NCBI RefSeq assembly: GCF_009026825.1
Contig: NZ_CP045032.1
Span: 186,001-250,000, forward strand
DNA: 64,000 bases
From: Corynebacterium urogenitale
GTDB taxonomy: Bacteria > Actinomycetota > Actinomycetes > Mycobacteriales > Mycobacteriaceae
Reading direction: 5' to 3'
Below the pieces are notes generated by a model that saw only the letters and a list, made by a program, of their open reading frames with translations, did no database searches and was not told the DNA's origin. The position numbers and the translations under genes were made by a program. Positions 37,123 to 46,244 of this stretch are shown in pieces. The stretch's first letter is position 1; each line of letters opens with the position of its first letter.

Positions 37123-39186
37123 ATGTCTGATTCCACCTCCGGAACTGCACAGAAGGCATCTGCCACGGTTGATACCACCCGCCTTGCCCGCGTTCTACTG
37201 CCGAAGCGAGGCGAACCACGTGACGTTCGTTCCCTCTACATTGTGGAGAATGAGGCCGCACCAGGTCGCGTGACGGCACTGTCCCGTACCGAGGCCGTCA
37301 TCCCCGCCGGAATCGAGGTTTCCTTCGAAACCTACTTCAACGCGTTTCCTGCCAGCTACTGGCGCCGTTGGTCCCAGCTGACTGAGGTGCAGCTGCGTGT
37401 AGAGCTCACAGGCGACGCGCGCGTGGATATTTACCGCTCCAAGATCGACGGCTCTCGCATCGCCGTCACGGGAGGCATCGTGGAGACCGATGCCGAAGGG
37501 CGTGGCACGGCCGAGTTCACGGTGCCCCTCGATAACTTCGAAGACGGTGGATGGATTTGGTTCGACATCACGTGTGAGACCGAAACCACCATTCATGCAG
37601 CCGGCTGGTACGCGACCAAGGAAGCAGAGGGACAAACCCTCACCTCCCCGGCGACGGTCCGCGACATGTCGACCGGGGAGACGCGCCACCTCAACCCAGG
37701 CGAGCAGCTGCCTCCGGCCGAGGCACTGGTGACCGTGGGAATCCCAACCTTCAACCGTCCGACCGACGCCGTGGCCGCCCTGCAGGCTCTGAGCTCCGAC
37801 CCAGAGGTCGATGCGGTGGTCGAGGCCGTGATCATGCCAGACCAGGGCACGCAGCACCCAGCAGACCAGCCGGGGTTCGCAGAGGTGGAAGCGCACTACG
37901 GTGAGCGTCTGCGTATCATGCAGCAGGGCAACCTCGGTGGATCCGGTGGCTACTCCCGCATCATGTATGAAGCTCGTCACGACGAGCGTGGCACCACCAG
38001 CCCGTTCATCTTATACATGGATGATGACATTGCCATCGAGCCGGATTCCGTACTCCGCTCCCTCGCTGCCGCCCGCTACGCCAAGCATCCGATGCTCATC
38101 GGCGGCCAAATGCTGAATCTCCAGGAGCGCAGCCATCTGCACACCATGGGCGAGGTGATTGACCGCGGTTCCTTCATGTGGACCGCAGCGCCTCACACCC
38201 ACTACGACCATGATTTCTACAAGCACCCGCTGCGCGATCGCGGCCGCGAGCAGTCCAAGGAAGAAAGGAATGTCAACGGCGATATCGTCAATTCCAAGGA
38301 CCTGCACCGCCGCATCGATGTGGACTACAACGGCTGGTGGATGTGCATGATCCCTCGTGTGGTGGCGGATACTATCGGTCAGCCGCTGCCGCTGTTCATT
38401 AAGTGGGACGATGGCGAGTTCGGCCTGCGCGCCAAGGACGCAGGCTTCCCGACCGCATCCTGGCCAGGCATCGCTATTTGGCATATGGCCTGGTCTGATA
38501 AGGATGACGCCATCGATTGGCAGGCGTACTTCCACCTGCGCAACCGCCTGATTGTTGCCGCTATCCAGGGTCACGACAATCCAAAGGGCCTGGTTATTTC
38601 CATGGCGAAGGCCACGGCCAAGCACCTCCTGTGCCTGGAATACTCCACGGTTGCCATCCAGAACGAGGCCATGAAGGACTTCCTGGCGGGGCCGGAGCAC
38701 CTCTTCGACATACTGGAGACCGCGCTGCCGCGGATCAATGCGATGCGCAAGAATTTCTCCGACGCCACCGTTATCCGCTCGGCGGCTGACCTGCCAGCTC
38801 CAACCGGTGCTCGTCCGGGGTTGACGAAGATTCCGCTGAACCCGATCACCAAGGTCAAGACCCTGGTGGAGGGGCTGGTGAACAATGCGAAGCCGGCAGA
38901 CGCACGCCACCACGAGGCACCGCAGGTCAATCTTCCTCCGATCGAGGCGCGCTGGTTCAGCCTGTCCCGTGTGGATGGGGCGACTGTCACGACCGCCGAC
39001 GGCAAGGGCGTGGTGTTCCGCAAGCGTGACCGTGACCAGATGCTGGCTCTAGCGAAGGAGTCCGCGACCCTGCAGAAGCAGGTGCTGGATCGCTTCGCGG
39101 AGATGCGCGAGCGCTACCAGGCGGCACATCCTGAGCTGACCAGCCGTGAGGCGTGGAAGCGAATTTTCGAACCAGAGGCCAAGTAG
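37123..39186 (+). CDS. glfT2: galactofuranosyltransferase GlfT2
   Basis: 687 residues. This processive enzyme polymerises the beta-(1-5)/(1-6) galactan from UDP-Galf on the decaprenyl carrier. An N-terminal beta-sandwich (to about 200) is followed by the GT-A domain. FILYMDDDIAIEP gives Asp300-302 as the metal-binding DXD, KWDDGEFGLRAKDAG gives the catalytic Asp pair at 429-430, and IWHMAW has the metal-ligand His454. The C-terminal helical part carries the oligomer interface in the family. ATG 37123 is chosen over GTG 37102. Context and motifs agree with the mycobacterial enzyme. Confidence 0.95.
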   Translation: MSDSTSGTAQKASATVDTTRLARVLLPKRGEPRDVRSLYIVENEAAPGRVTALSRTEAVIPAGIEVSFETYFNAFPASYWRRWSQLTEVQLRVELTGDARVDIYRSKIDGSRIAVTGGIVETDAEGRGTAEFTVPLDNFEDGGWIWFDITCETETTIHAAGWYATKEAEGQTLTSPATVRDMSTGETRHLNPGEQLPPAEALVTVGIPTFNRPTDAVAALQALSSDPEVDAVVEAVIMPDQGTQHPADQPGFAEVEAHYGERLRIMQQGNLGGSGGYSRIMYEARHDERGTTSPFILYMDDDIAIEPDSVLRSLAAARYAKHPMLIGGQMLNLQERSHLHTMGEVIDRGSFMWTAAPHTHYDHDFYKHPLRDRGREQSKEERNVNGDIVNSKDLHRRIDVDYNGWWMCMIPRVVADTIGQPLPLFIKWDDGEFGLRAKDAGFPTASWPGIAIWHMAWSDKDDAIDWQAYFHLRNRLIVAAIQGHDNPKGLVISMAKATAKHLLCLEYSTVAIQNEAMKDFLAGPEHLFDILETALPRINAMRKNFSDATVIRSAADLPAPTGARPGLTKIPLNPITKVKTLVEGLVNNAKPADARHHEAPQVNLPPIEARWFSLSRVDGATVTTADGKGVVFRKRDRDQMLALAKESATLQKQVLDRFAEMRERYQAAHPELTSREAWKRIFEPEAK

Positions 39187-39285
39187 GGACGCCTGCTGGC
39201 CGGCTGAGATGCGGCAGCTAGGCAACTGCCAATGAGTCAGGTTGTGAGAGTAGCTAGGCGATTGAAGGAAGAGAAGGACTCTATC

Positions 39286-39837
39286 GTGAGTAAGAGGGCG
39301 GAAAAACCGAACTCTGTTGCGGGCGACCCTTTCGGTGAAACCCGTGTTCTGGAAGGGATCCAGGCAGCTCTGTTTGATCAGCCGGGGGTGTTGCCAACGG
39401 CTACGGCTATGAGCCATTTCGGTGAGCACGCCTTGGGTTGGTTTGCCCTTTCCGGGCTCGGCTACGTGACGGAGAAGGAGCAGAGCCGGAAGAAGGAATG
39501 GCTCGTCATGGGGGCATCGGCGTTCTTCGCTCATGCCGCATCCGTGGTGCTCAAGCGTATTGTTCGCCGTCCCCGTCCACATGCGCCGAGCGTGAAGATC
39601 GGTGTGGGAACGCCGTCGAAGTTGAGCTTCCCTTCTTCGCATGCGACGAGCTCGACGGCGGCTTTGGTCTCGCTCTCGGATATCACCGGCAGTAAGCTAC
39701 CGCTGCTGGGGGTGCCTGCCATGGCCTTGTCCCGCATGGTTGTCGGCGTACACTACCCAACAGATGTCGCAACGGGCAGCCTGATCGGCTACGCCACTGC
39801 GAAAGTTCTCCGCCGATTGAACATCGACCACAAGTAA
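39286..39837 (+). CDS. PAP2-family phosphatase, likely DPPR phosphatase
   Basis: 183 residues from GTG 39286, which has AAGGA at a spacing of 7; an ATG at 39232 is in frame but lacks a ribosome-binding site. PAP2 motifs are KRIVRRPRP (KX6RP type), FPSSHATSS and SRMVVGVHYPTDVATG with both catalytic His. Its neighbour is the phosphoribosyltransferase, as in mycobacteria (Rv3807c-Rv3806c), so the expected job is removing the 5-phosphate from decaprenylphosphoryl-5-phosphoribose on the way to the arabinose donor. It is an integral membrane protein with several short helices. Confidence 0.88.
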   Translation: MSKRAEKPNSVAGDPFGETRVLEGIQAALFDQPGVLPTATAMSHFGEHALGWFALSGLGYVTEKEQSRKKEWLVMGASAFFAHAASVVLKRIVRRPRPHAPSVKIGVGTPSKLSFPSSHATSSTAALVSLSDITGSKLPLLGVPAMALSRMVVGVHYPTDVATGSLIGYATAKVLRRLNIDHK

Positions 39838-39864
39838 CGCAGCAACCACAGACAAGGAGTGACG

Positions 39865-40887
39865 GTGAACGAACGCAGTAGCGAATCACAAGCCCAGCCG
39901 TTCCTAGGATCCGAGCCGCATACGTCGGGTCTGGAGGCGAATAGCGCAACTACAGCGGGCAAGGATGCCAAGGCGCCACAGGCACCGAAGAACCTCGTGG
40001 ATGGCATGATCAAGGCCCTGCGGCCGAAGCAGTGGGTGAAGAATGTCCTCGTCGTGGCCGCACCGCTGGCCGCTGGAGGCGATAAGCTCTTCTCCTTCAG
40101 TGTCGTTCTCGATGTTGTCATCGCTTTCGTGGCGTTTTGCCTCTCGGCGTCGTCGATTTACCTGATTAACGACGCCAGGGATGTCGAGGCCGACCGGGCG
40201 CACCCAACGAAGCGCTTCCGCCCGATTGCAGCTGGCGTGCTGCCGGTGAAACTGGCTTATGTCATGGCGGTGGTGTTGATCTTTGCTGCGCTGGGCATTT
40301 CCTTCTTGGCTAGCTCGGGACATGGACTGGCGATCATCGTGGCGATCTACATCGCTTTGCAATTGGGTTACTGCTTCGGCTGGAAGCATCAGCCGGTGAT
40401 CGATATCGCGCTGGTGAGTTCCGGATTCATGCTGCGTGCGATGGCTGGTGGTGTGGCTGCGGCGATTGAGCTATCCCAGTGGTTCCTGTTGGTCGCCGCC
40501 TTTGGTTCGCTGTTTATGGCTGCGGGTAAGCGCTACGCGGAGCTGAAACTGTCCCTGCGCTCTGGTGCGAAGATCCGTAAGTCTCTGGAGAGCTACACTC
40601 CGACCTACTTGCGCTTTGTGTGGACTCTGGCTGCCACGGCAGTGGTGCTGAGCTACGCGCTGTGGGGTTTCCAGCTCTCCCAGGAGGTCGATGGCGCTGC
40701 GGCCGTGTGGTACCAGGTTTCTATGGTGCCGTTTACTGTGGCGATTCTGCGCTATGCCGCGGATGTGGACCGCGGTGAGGGCGGGGCTCCTGATGAGATC
40801 GCTTTGCAGGACCGCACTCTACAGATCTTGGCGTTAGCATGGATAGTTTGTGTGGGGGTCGCAGCTTACGTGGTGCCAGCCCTTTAG
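39865..40887 (+). CDS. ubiA: decaprenyl-phosphate phosphoribosyltransferase (UbiA family)
   Basis: 340 residues. It transfers phosphoribose from PRPP to decaprenyl phosphate, the first step to decaprenylphosphoryl-arabinose for arabinan. After a hydrophilic ~45-residue N-terminus come about nine TM helices. YLINDARDVEADRAHPTKRFRP is the first Asp-rich, PRPP/Mg-binding motif with its following Lys-Arg; RYAADVDRGEGGAPDE near the end is also conserved in this family. GTG 39865 has AAGGAG 5 bases upstream. It matches the Rv3806c role in context. Confidence 0.93.
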   Translation: MNERSSESQAQPFLGSEPHTSGLEANSATTAGKDAKAPQAPKNLVDGMIKALRPKQWVKNVLVVAAPLAAGGDKLFSFSVVLDVVIAFVAFCLSASSIYLINDARDVEADRAHPTKRFRPIAAGVLPVKLAYVMAVVLIFAALGISFLASSGHGLAIIVAIYIALQLGYCFGWKHQPVIDIALVSSGFMLRAMAGGVAAAIELSQWFLLVAAFGSLFMAAGKRYAELKLSLRSGAKIRKSLESYTPTYLRFVWTLAATAVVLSYALWGFQLSQEVDGAAAVWYQVSMVPFTVAILRYAADVDRGEGGAPDEIALQDRTLQILALAWIVCVGVAAYVVPAL

Positions 40888-40961
40888 CGGCAGAACCAGA
40901 AGGTCCCTTAGCGGCAGCTGAGAGGAAGGGGTAAACGCGGTGCTAAATCCTTAGTGGAAAA

Positions 40962-40995
40962 ATTGGGTACAAACATAAAGTTTTGGTAACATTCC
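40962..40995 (+). promoter_or_regulatory. AT-rich promoter motif, second copy
   Basis: ATTGGG and AACATAAAGT (40972-40981) repeat the blocks found at 36264-36281, followed by TTTTGGTAACATT. It lies 33-66 bases upstream of the mycolyltransferase start. Confidence 0.4.
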
Positions 40996-41027
40996 TTCCT
41001 GTTCATTGTCTTCAGGAGAAGGACCGT

Positions 41028-42050
41028 ATGACCACTACACACATCACTCAGAGTTGGGCGAAGAAGGCCCTGACTCTCCTGGTTGCCATGGCCACGGCCC
41101 TCGGATTGGCGGTTGTTTCCTCCCCGGCTGCTTCCGCCGATACCCGAGGTCAATTGAGGGCTGGCTGCTCATGGAGCAAGGTTAAGTACTTCGTTCAGAA
41201 CTGCAAGGTGTGGTCCCCATCGATGGGGCAGAACATCACCGTGCAGATCAAGCCTGCGTCCCGCGGTGGCTCTGCGGGTGTCTACATGCTTGACGGTCTG
41301 CGTGCGCGCGATGACTGGAATGCATGGACTTACTGGGGTAAGGCTCCTCACAAGTTTGTTGACGATAACGTCACGCTCGTCATGCCAGTCGGCGGCCAGG
41401 CGCAGTTCTATGCGGACTGGATTGGTCCTTTCAATGGTACCAATGGCCCGAAGAACCCACGCTGGGAAACCTTCCTGACGCGTGAGCTTCCGGGGTACCT
41501 GCAGCGTAACTTCGGTGTGTCGCCAACCAACAACTCTGTTGTGGGTCTGTCTATGGGTGGTACCGGAGCGCTGAACCTGGCCGCTCATCACCGCAACCAG
41601 TTCAAGCAAGTGACCTCCCTGTCCGGTTACACCAACCCAACCTGGCCGGGAATGTACCTTGGTCTGCAAATTGCCATGTTGGATTCCGCTGGTCCGGGTG
41701 CGCAGATCTGGAACATGTGGGGTAACCCACTGGATCCACGTCGCTTCCGCAATGATCCGACCATCCAGGCTGTCTCTGGCAAGTACGCGGGAATGCCAAT
41801 GTTCCTCTCTGCTGCTGGTGGAATTGCCGGACCCAACCACGACTTCCTTGCTGACCCACTGGGTGTGTTCACCGGTGTCAGCCTGGAGTGGCTGTCACGT
41901 ACTTCGACCGCGAAGTTCGAGCTCGCTGCGCGTGCCTCCGGTGCCAATGTGGTGGCTAGCTACCCAATCAACGGTATCCACGCCTGGGATCTGTGGGGTT
42001 CTGAGCTCTCTAAGGCTCGCCCGCACATCCTCCGCGCATTGGGTGTCTAA
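41028..42050 (+). CDS. mycolyltransferase (antigen 85-like esterase)
   Basis: 340 residues, secreted (signal LTLLVAMATALGLAVVSSPAASA). It transfers mycolate between trehalose monomycolate and trehalose or arabinogalactan. The alpha/beta-hydrolase nucleophile is in VVGLSMGGTGALNLA, the catalytic His in INGIHAWDLW, and YMLDGLRARDDWNAW and PVGGQAQFYADW are Ag85/Cmt blocks around the oxyanion site. It lacks the LGFP repeats of its neighbour. The start with AGGAGAAGGACC upstream is clear. A terminator separates it from the next gene, so the two paralogues are expressed separately. Confidence 0.95.
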   Translation: MTTTHITQSWAKKALTLLVAMATALGLAVVSSPAASADTRGQLRAGCSWSKVKYFVQNCKVWSPSMGQNITVQIKPASRGGSAGVYMLDGLRARDDWNAWTYWGKAPHKFVDDNVTLVMPVGGQAQFYADWIGPFNGTNGPKNPRWETFLTRELPGYLQRNFGVSPTNNSVVGLSMGGTGALNLAAHHRNQFKQVTSLSGYTNPTWPGMYLGLQIAMLDSAGPGAQIWNMWGNPLDPRRFRNDPTIQAVSGKYAGMPMFLSAAGGIAGPNHDFLADPLGVFTGVSLEWLSRTSTAKFELAARASGANVVASYPINGIHAWDLWGSELSKARPHILRALGV

Positions 42051-42133
42051 CGCTCTTAGCTTGAGGTTCCCCTCCTGCCCACACAGTGGGGAACGGGCGC
42101 TGGCGTAGAAAATGGCCGGCGGTTCATCAAGGG

Positions 42134-42165
42134 AAGACCGCTCCTGTAATGGGGGCGGTCTTTTT
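42134..42165 (+). terminator. rho-independent terminator
   Basis: AAGACCGC...GCGGTCTT stem with TTTTT after it. Confidence 0.88.
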
Positions 42166-42325
42166 GTCGTTGGAAGCAATGCGTCCATCTGATAGGCTAA
42201 CTCTCAAGTAAACCTTTAGGTTTTCAGCGTGTTGCGCCTGTATTTGACACAACTATTGCCATAATGACAGGTGTCACATGCCGGATATCGCACTCGAAAC
42301 GGGAGGGGAACCCGCTTCGGAGGTG

Positions 42326-42412
42326 ATGGCTCGGCCGGGCGAGTTCTTCTCGCGTGGTTTCGCTCACTCGGCCTGCGGCTGGCTTCGGCCGCTTGTTCAT
42401 CGGACGCATTGA
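42326..42412 (+). CDS. 28-codon upstream ORF, possible leader peptide
   Basis: ATG preceded directly by GGAGGTG, encoding a basic, aromatic peptide with the start MARPGEFFSRGF and ending HRTH. It stops 47 bases before the LGFP mycolyltransferase ATG. There is no homologue I recognise. The strong ribosome-binding site is the only coding evidence and the spacing from GGAGG to ATG is short. Confidence 0.25.
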   Translation: MARPGEFFSRGFAHSACGWLRPLVHRTH

Positions 42413-42459
42413 TACATATCTGACGCTCACACTGACGCTGACAAAAGGAAGACAGACCT

Positions 42460-44451
42460 ATGCGCATTGCCGCGATCCTCCCCCGCCGCATTAAGCCGGC
42501 AATCCTGGCCCTGCCGGTCGCAGCGACCCTGGCACTCCCGTTGATTCCAGTTACCGCGAACCAGACTGTGGTGCCAGCCGCAGAGGCCCAGTCCTCCCTC
42601 GGTGGCTCCCTGGGACCTGGCTCCAGCACCGACTACCTCGATCCGGATTCCATTCCAGAGCGCACCCCGGTTGAGACTGAGGTTCGCGATATCGAGGGTC
42701 TGCCCGATGGCGTGGAGGAACTGCGCGTTGAGTGGATTACCGCCCGTTGGGCCAATGTCTACATTAAGTCCGCAGCGATGCCCGACCAGGAGATGAAGGT
42801 GCAGATCCTGCTGGCGCGTGATTGGTACACCCACCCGGAGAAGACTTTCCCAGAGGTGTGGGCCCTCGACGGTCTGCGAGCCCGCGATGACGAGTCCGGC
42901 TGGACCCTTGAGACCAATATCGCCAACTTCTACGCGGATAAGAACGTCAACGTCATCTTGCCGGTTGGCGGAGAGTCCTCCTTCTACACCGATTGGCAGC
43001 AGCCGGAGAACGGCAAGCACTACAAGTGGGAGAGCTTCCTCATTAAGGAGCTGCCGTATGTGCTGAAGCAGGGCTGGCGCTCGAACGGCGAGCGTGCCGT
43101 CACGGGTCTATCCATGGGCGGTACCGCCGCAATGAACCTGGCGACCCGCTACCCGGATATGTTCAAGTTCGCTGGATCTTTTTCCGGCTACCTGGACACC
43201 ACCTCCTTCGGTATGCCGGAGGGAATCGCCTACGCCACCAATGATGGTGGCGGCTATGATGCGACCAAGATGTGGGGCCCATTCGGCTCCCAGGACTGGA
43301 TCGACCATGACCCGAAGCTTGGTGTGGCCAATCTCAAGGGCAAGTCCGTCTATGTTTCCGCCGGTAACGGCAATACTGGCAAGTACGACAAGGATTCCGC
43401 ACTGCCAGGCGTGCCTACCAATACTGCTGGTATGGGTCTGGAGGTCATGTCCCGTATGACGTCGGAGACCTTCGTGAAGTACGCCAAGAAGGCTGGCGTG
43501 GATGTGGTGACGAAGTTCCGCCCATCCGGTACTCACTCTTGGCCGTACTGGCAGTTCGAGATGACCGAGGCGTGGCCATACATTGCGGATGCGCTGAAGG
43601 TCCCCGAAGAGGACCGCGGCACCCAGTGTGAGATTGTCGGCGAAATTGCTGCCAACATCAGCAAGGCTCCAGATCTTGGCGCGTGCATCTCCAATGAGTA
43701 CGACGGCCCAGCAAGCAAGACTGGCGCTAAGAAGCCAGGCAAGATCCAGGACTTCCGTGGTGGTCAGGCCTTCTGGTCGCCAGCAACCGGTGCACACTAC
43801 ACCTGGGGTCGTATCGGAGCTCTCTACGCCGGCATGGGCGGTCCAGGTTCCTGGCTGGGCTACCCGAAGTCTGAGGAGATTGCCATTAAGGATGGCGGTC
43901 GCTTCGTGGCGTTCGAAGGTGGAAACATCTACTGGCATCCATCGACCGGTGCTGTTGCGGTCAAGTCCGACATTGTCGAGGAATACGGCAAGGGCGGCTG
44001 GGAGAATGGCCCTCTGGGTTACCCAATCGAGGCTGCACAGCAGGTCGAGGGCAAGGGTGCATACCAGAAGTTCCAGAATGGTGTGATCTACCGCAATGCC
44101 AATGGTGATACCCAGTACGTACAGGGTCTGATCAGCCAGCGTTACTTCGAGATCGGTCACCTGAATTCCCCATTGGGCTTCCCGAAGACCGATGAACTCA
44201 ACACTCCACGTGGTGCGAAGCGTACGGAGTTTGAGAATGGCATCATCTACTGGAGCCCGCAGACTGGTGCGCATGAGATCTACTACGGTGAGATCTTCGA
44301 CGCATGGGCGAAGACCGGTTACGAGGGTGGCAAGTGGGGCTTCCCAGTGGAGGCTCAGAAGAATATCCCGGCCGGTGGCATTTCCCAGAAGTTTGAAAAG
44401 GGTACGGTGACCGTGACGAACGGTCAGGTGAAGTTCACTCCGAACGCCTAG
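42460..44451 (+). CDS. cop1: mycolyltransferase with LGFP repeats (PS1/Cop1-like)
   Basis: 663 residues, secreted (signal ILALPVAATLALPLIPVTA). Residues about 60-400 are the Ag85-like domain: WALDGLRARDDESGW, LPVGGESSFYTDW, the nucleophile in VTGLSMGGTAAMNLA and the His in PSGTHSWPYWQFE. Residues about 430-660 hold four LGFP-type repeats, readable as SWLGYPKSEE, GPLGYPIEAA, SPLGFPKTDE and GKWGFPVEAQ, thought to bind the arabinogalactan. This is the architecture of C. glutamicum PS1 (Csp1/Cop1), which esterifies mycolate to the wall. Confidence 0.95.
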   Translation: MRIAAILPRRIKPAILALPVAATLALPLIPVTANQTVVPAAEAQSSLGGSLGPGSSTDYLDPDSIPERTPVETEVRDIEGLPDGVEELRVEWITARWANVYIKSAAMPDQEMKVQILLARDWYTHPEKTFPEVWALDGLRARDDESGWTLETNIANFYADKNVNVILPVGGESSFYTDWQQPENGKHYKWESFLIKELPYVLKQGWRSNGERAVTGLSMGGTAAMNLATRYPDMFKFAGSFSGYLDTTSFGMPEGIAYATNDGGGYDATKMWGPFGSQDWIDHDPKLGVANLKGKSVYVSAGNGNTGKYDKDSALPGVPTNTAGMGLEVMSRMTSETFVKYAKKAGVDVVTKFRPSGTHSWPYWQFEMTEAWPYIADALKVPEEDRGTQCEIVGEIAANISKAPDLGACISNEYDGPASKTGAKKPGKIQDFRGGQAFWSPATGAHYTWGRIGALYAGMGGPGSWLGYPKSEEIAIKDGGRFVAFEGGNIYWHPSTGAVAVKSDIVEEYGKGGWENGPLGYPIEAAQQVEGKGAYQKFQNGVIYRNANGDTQYVQGLISQRYFEIGHLNSPLGFPKTDELNTPRGAKRTEFENGIIYWSPQTGAHEIYYGEIFDAWAKTGYEGGKWGFPVEAQKNIPAGGISQKFEKGTVTVTNGQVKFTPNA

Positions 44452-44518
44452 GAAATCATCAGGGAATCCACACCTTGGCGACTGCCGAGGTCAAGCGATA
44501 GGAAGTAGGCTGGCGCCC

Positions 44519-45115
44519 ATGACTCTCAACTCACCCCGCGGTACAGCAACTCCGACTGGCGTGACCCGTCGTGGTGCGCGGCCCCTGCGCACCCTCCTGG
44601 TGGCCGCTGCGGCAACCACCCTGTTTGGGCTGACTGCCTGCGGCGATGATTCGACCGTCGATAATTCGCAGTCTGAGGTTGCGATCCCGAGCGTGAGTGA
44701 ATCTGCAAAGCCGAGCGATTCGGCGGCAGAGGAGAGTGGCGATGCCGAGACCTCCGATAGCGAGGCCTCGGATCGGAACAACCCCGCGCCAGCCCCAGAG
44801 GATTCCGGTGCAGAAGAGGTAGAAAGCATCCCGGAGCTGTCCAATAGGACTCCGGAGGACGAGGACTACCTAAATAAACTCCGCGAAGGGGGGATCGACC
44901 TGGGAAAGGTTGATGCTGCCAATGCTCCAGGTGGGATCGAGGACCAGTTGATTGCCGCCGCCCGTGGATTCTGCCAAACCGAAGAGGCTGGCTCCCCGGA
45001 TGTCTTCACAGCGCTGGCCGCTGGTCAGCTGAAGACTCAAGGCGTGATCGACCGTGAGCCGCAAGAACTTCAGCCAATCATCGTTGATGCTGCCCGTTCT
45101 GCGTACTGCGGTTGA
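44519..45115 (+). CDS. secreted lipoprotein with DUF732-like C-terminus
   Basis: 198 residues. The signal sequence ends in a lipobox (LFGLTAC, Cys about residue 41). Residues 45-110 are a disordered, acidic Ser/Glu/Pro linker. The C-terminal ~85 residues (DEDYLNKLREGGIDLG onward, with two cysteines in RGFCQTEE and SAYCG) look like the small DUF732 domain of mycobacterial exported proteins. It stands between a mycolyltransferase and the cutinase-like gene, the position of an uncharacterised exported protein in other corynebacteria. The function is unknown. Confidence 0.78.
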   Translation: MTLNSPRGTATPTGVTRRGARPLRTLLVAAAATTLFGLTACGDDSTVDNSQSEVAIPSVSESAKPSDSAAEESGDAETSDSEASDRNNPAPAPEDSGAEEVESIPELSNRTPEDEDYLNKLREGGIDLGKVDAANAPGGIEDQLIAAARGFCQTEEAGSPDVFTALAAGQLKTQGVIDREPQELQPIIVDAARSAYCG

Positions 45116-45144
45116 GACACGCTAGTTAGGACTAGCACGAAACT

Positions 45145-46083
45145 ATGCGCAAGATCTTCACAGTTGTCGCTGTTGTCATTCTCCTCGCGGCGATCGTTGT
45201 CGGCGTCGGGCAATGGATGAACACTCACCGAGGCGGACCTCTTCCCGGTCAACCGCCGTCTCCCGCCGGGCCGACCCCTCCGGCCTCCGAGATCGAGGCA
45301 GTGAACCCGCCGGGTTGCTCCGCCTACGAGCTCATTGCTGCGCCGGGCACCTGGGAGTCCAACCCCAATGATGACCCACTGAACCCCACGGCGAACCCTC
45401 GCTCTCTGCTGCTCACGGTGACCAACCCACTCAAGGAACAGTTCGGCGAGCAAGCTCTCAAGGTGTGGACGGTTCCTTACACTGCGCAGTTCCGCAACTT
45501 CAATGCCTTGCACGAGATGAGCTATGACGACTCGCGCAAGGAGGGGATGGAGCGTATCAATGCTGAGCTGCGTGCAACGCACGAAGCATGCCCAGCCACG
45601 CGCTTCCTTCTCGTCGGGTTCAGCCAGGGCGCTGTGCTCACGGGTGATCTCGCTGCCGAAATTGGTAACGGTCGCGGCGTTGTCCCTGCGGACACCATTG
45701 CTGGGGTGACTGTTATTGCCGATGGTCGCCAAGAGGACGGCAAGGGCACCCTCGTGGGCAACAAGGGCATCAAGGGAACGGGTGCGGAGATCGCGCTCAA
45801 CCCGGTCAGTGGGGTGATCCAGCCGATCGTTCCCGGTGCCACGATGCGCGGTCCGCGTTCGGATGGCTTTGGCGAGCTCAACGATCGTGTCAATAGCCTC
45901 TGTGCTCCCCGCGACCTCGTATGCGACGCGCCACGCGAATTGGGCGACGTGCTCAAGCGTGCCCAGGATTTGGTGAACAACAACGTGGTTCACAGTCAGT
46001 ACGCCACGAATCCGAATGTTGTGCCTGGCATGACTACACCCGAGTGGATCATTGGCTGGGTAGGCGAAATTGTGCAGCAATAA
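45145..46083 (+). CDS. cutinase-like envelope lipase (Rv3802c/Culp6 type)
   Basis: 312 residues with one N-terminal TM (VVAVVILLAAIVVGVGQW) and a Pro-rich linker, then a cutinase fold. GFSQGAVLTGDLA holds the nucleophile, DLVCDAP the acid and NVVHSQY the His. In mycobacteria the equivalent gene next to fadD32-pks13 is an essential phospholipase/thioesterase linked to mycolate metabolism. The four cysteines expected for two disulfides are present. A ribosome-binding site is not obvious. Confidence 0.9.
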   Translation: MRKIFTVVAVVILLAAIVVGVGQWMNTHRGGPLPGQPPSPAGPTPPASEIEAVNPPGCSAYELIAAPGTWESNPNDDPLNPTANPRSLLLTVTNPLKEQFGEQALKVWTVPYTAQFRNFNALHEMSYDDSRKEGMERINAELRATHEACPATRFLLVGFSQGAVLTGDLAAEIGNGRGVVPADTIAGVTVIADGRQEDGKGTLVGNKGIKGTGAEIALNPVSGVIQPIVPGATMRGPRSDGFGELNDRVNSLCAPRDLVCDAPRELGDVLKRAQDLVNNNVVHSQYATNPNVVPGMTTPEWIIGWVGEIVQQ

Positions 46084-46244
46084 ACTCGTGTAACAACGCG
46101 TAAAAGGTCAGCGATGTGATTGACTGGTTGTGATCAACAAACTAAATAGTTACCGCGAGGCGTGGAAGCGTGCCCCTACGTGGGCGGGGAACATGGACTG
46201 CGATCCACGGACGAGACAGCCTCTACAACAAACAAGGAGAATGC

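Larger units (their letters stand above)
42051..42459. other. intergenic region with terminator and short upstream ORF
   Basis: 409 bases between the two mycolyltransferase genes. The first third holds a terminator; the rest is a long leader with a 28-codon frame with a strong ribosome-binding site. No recognised riboswitch. Confidence 0.5.

Noticed and set aside
42244..42265. Promoter TTGACA with CATAAT before cop1
   Set aside because: The two hexamers are only 10 bases apart, too close for a normal -35/-10 pair.
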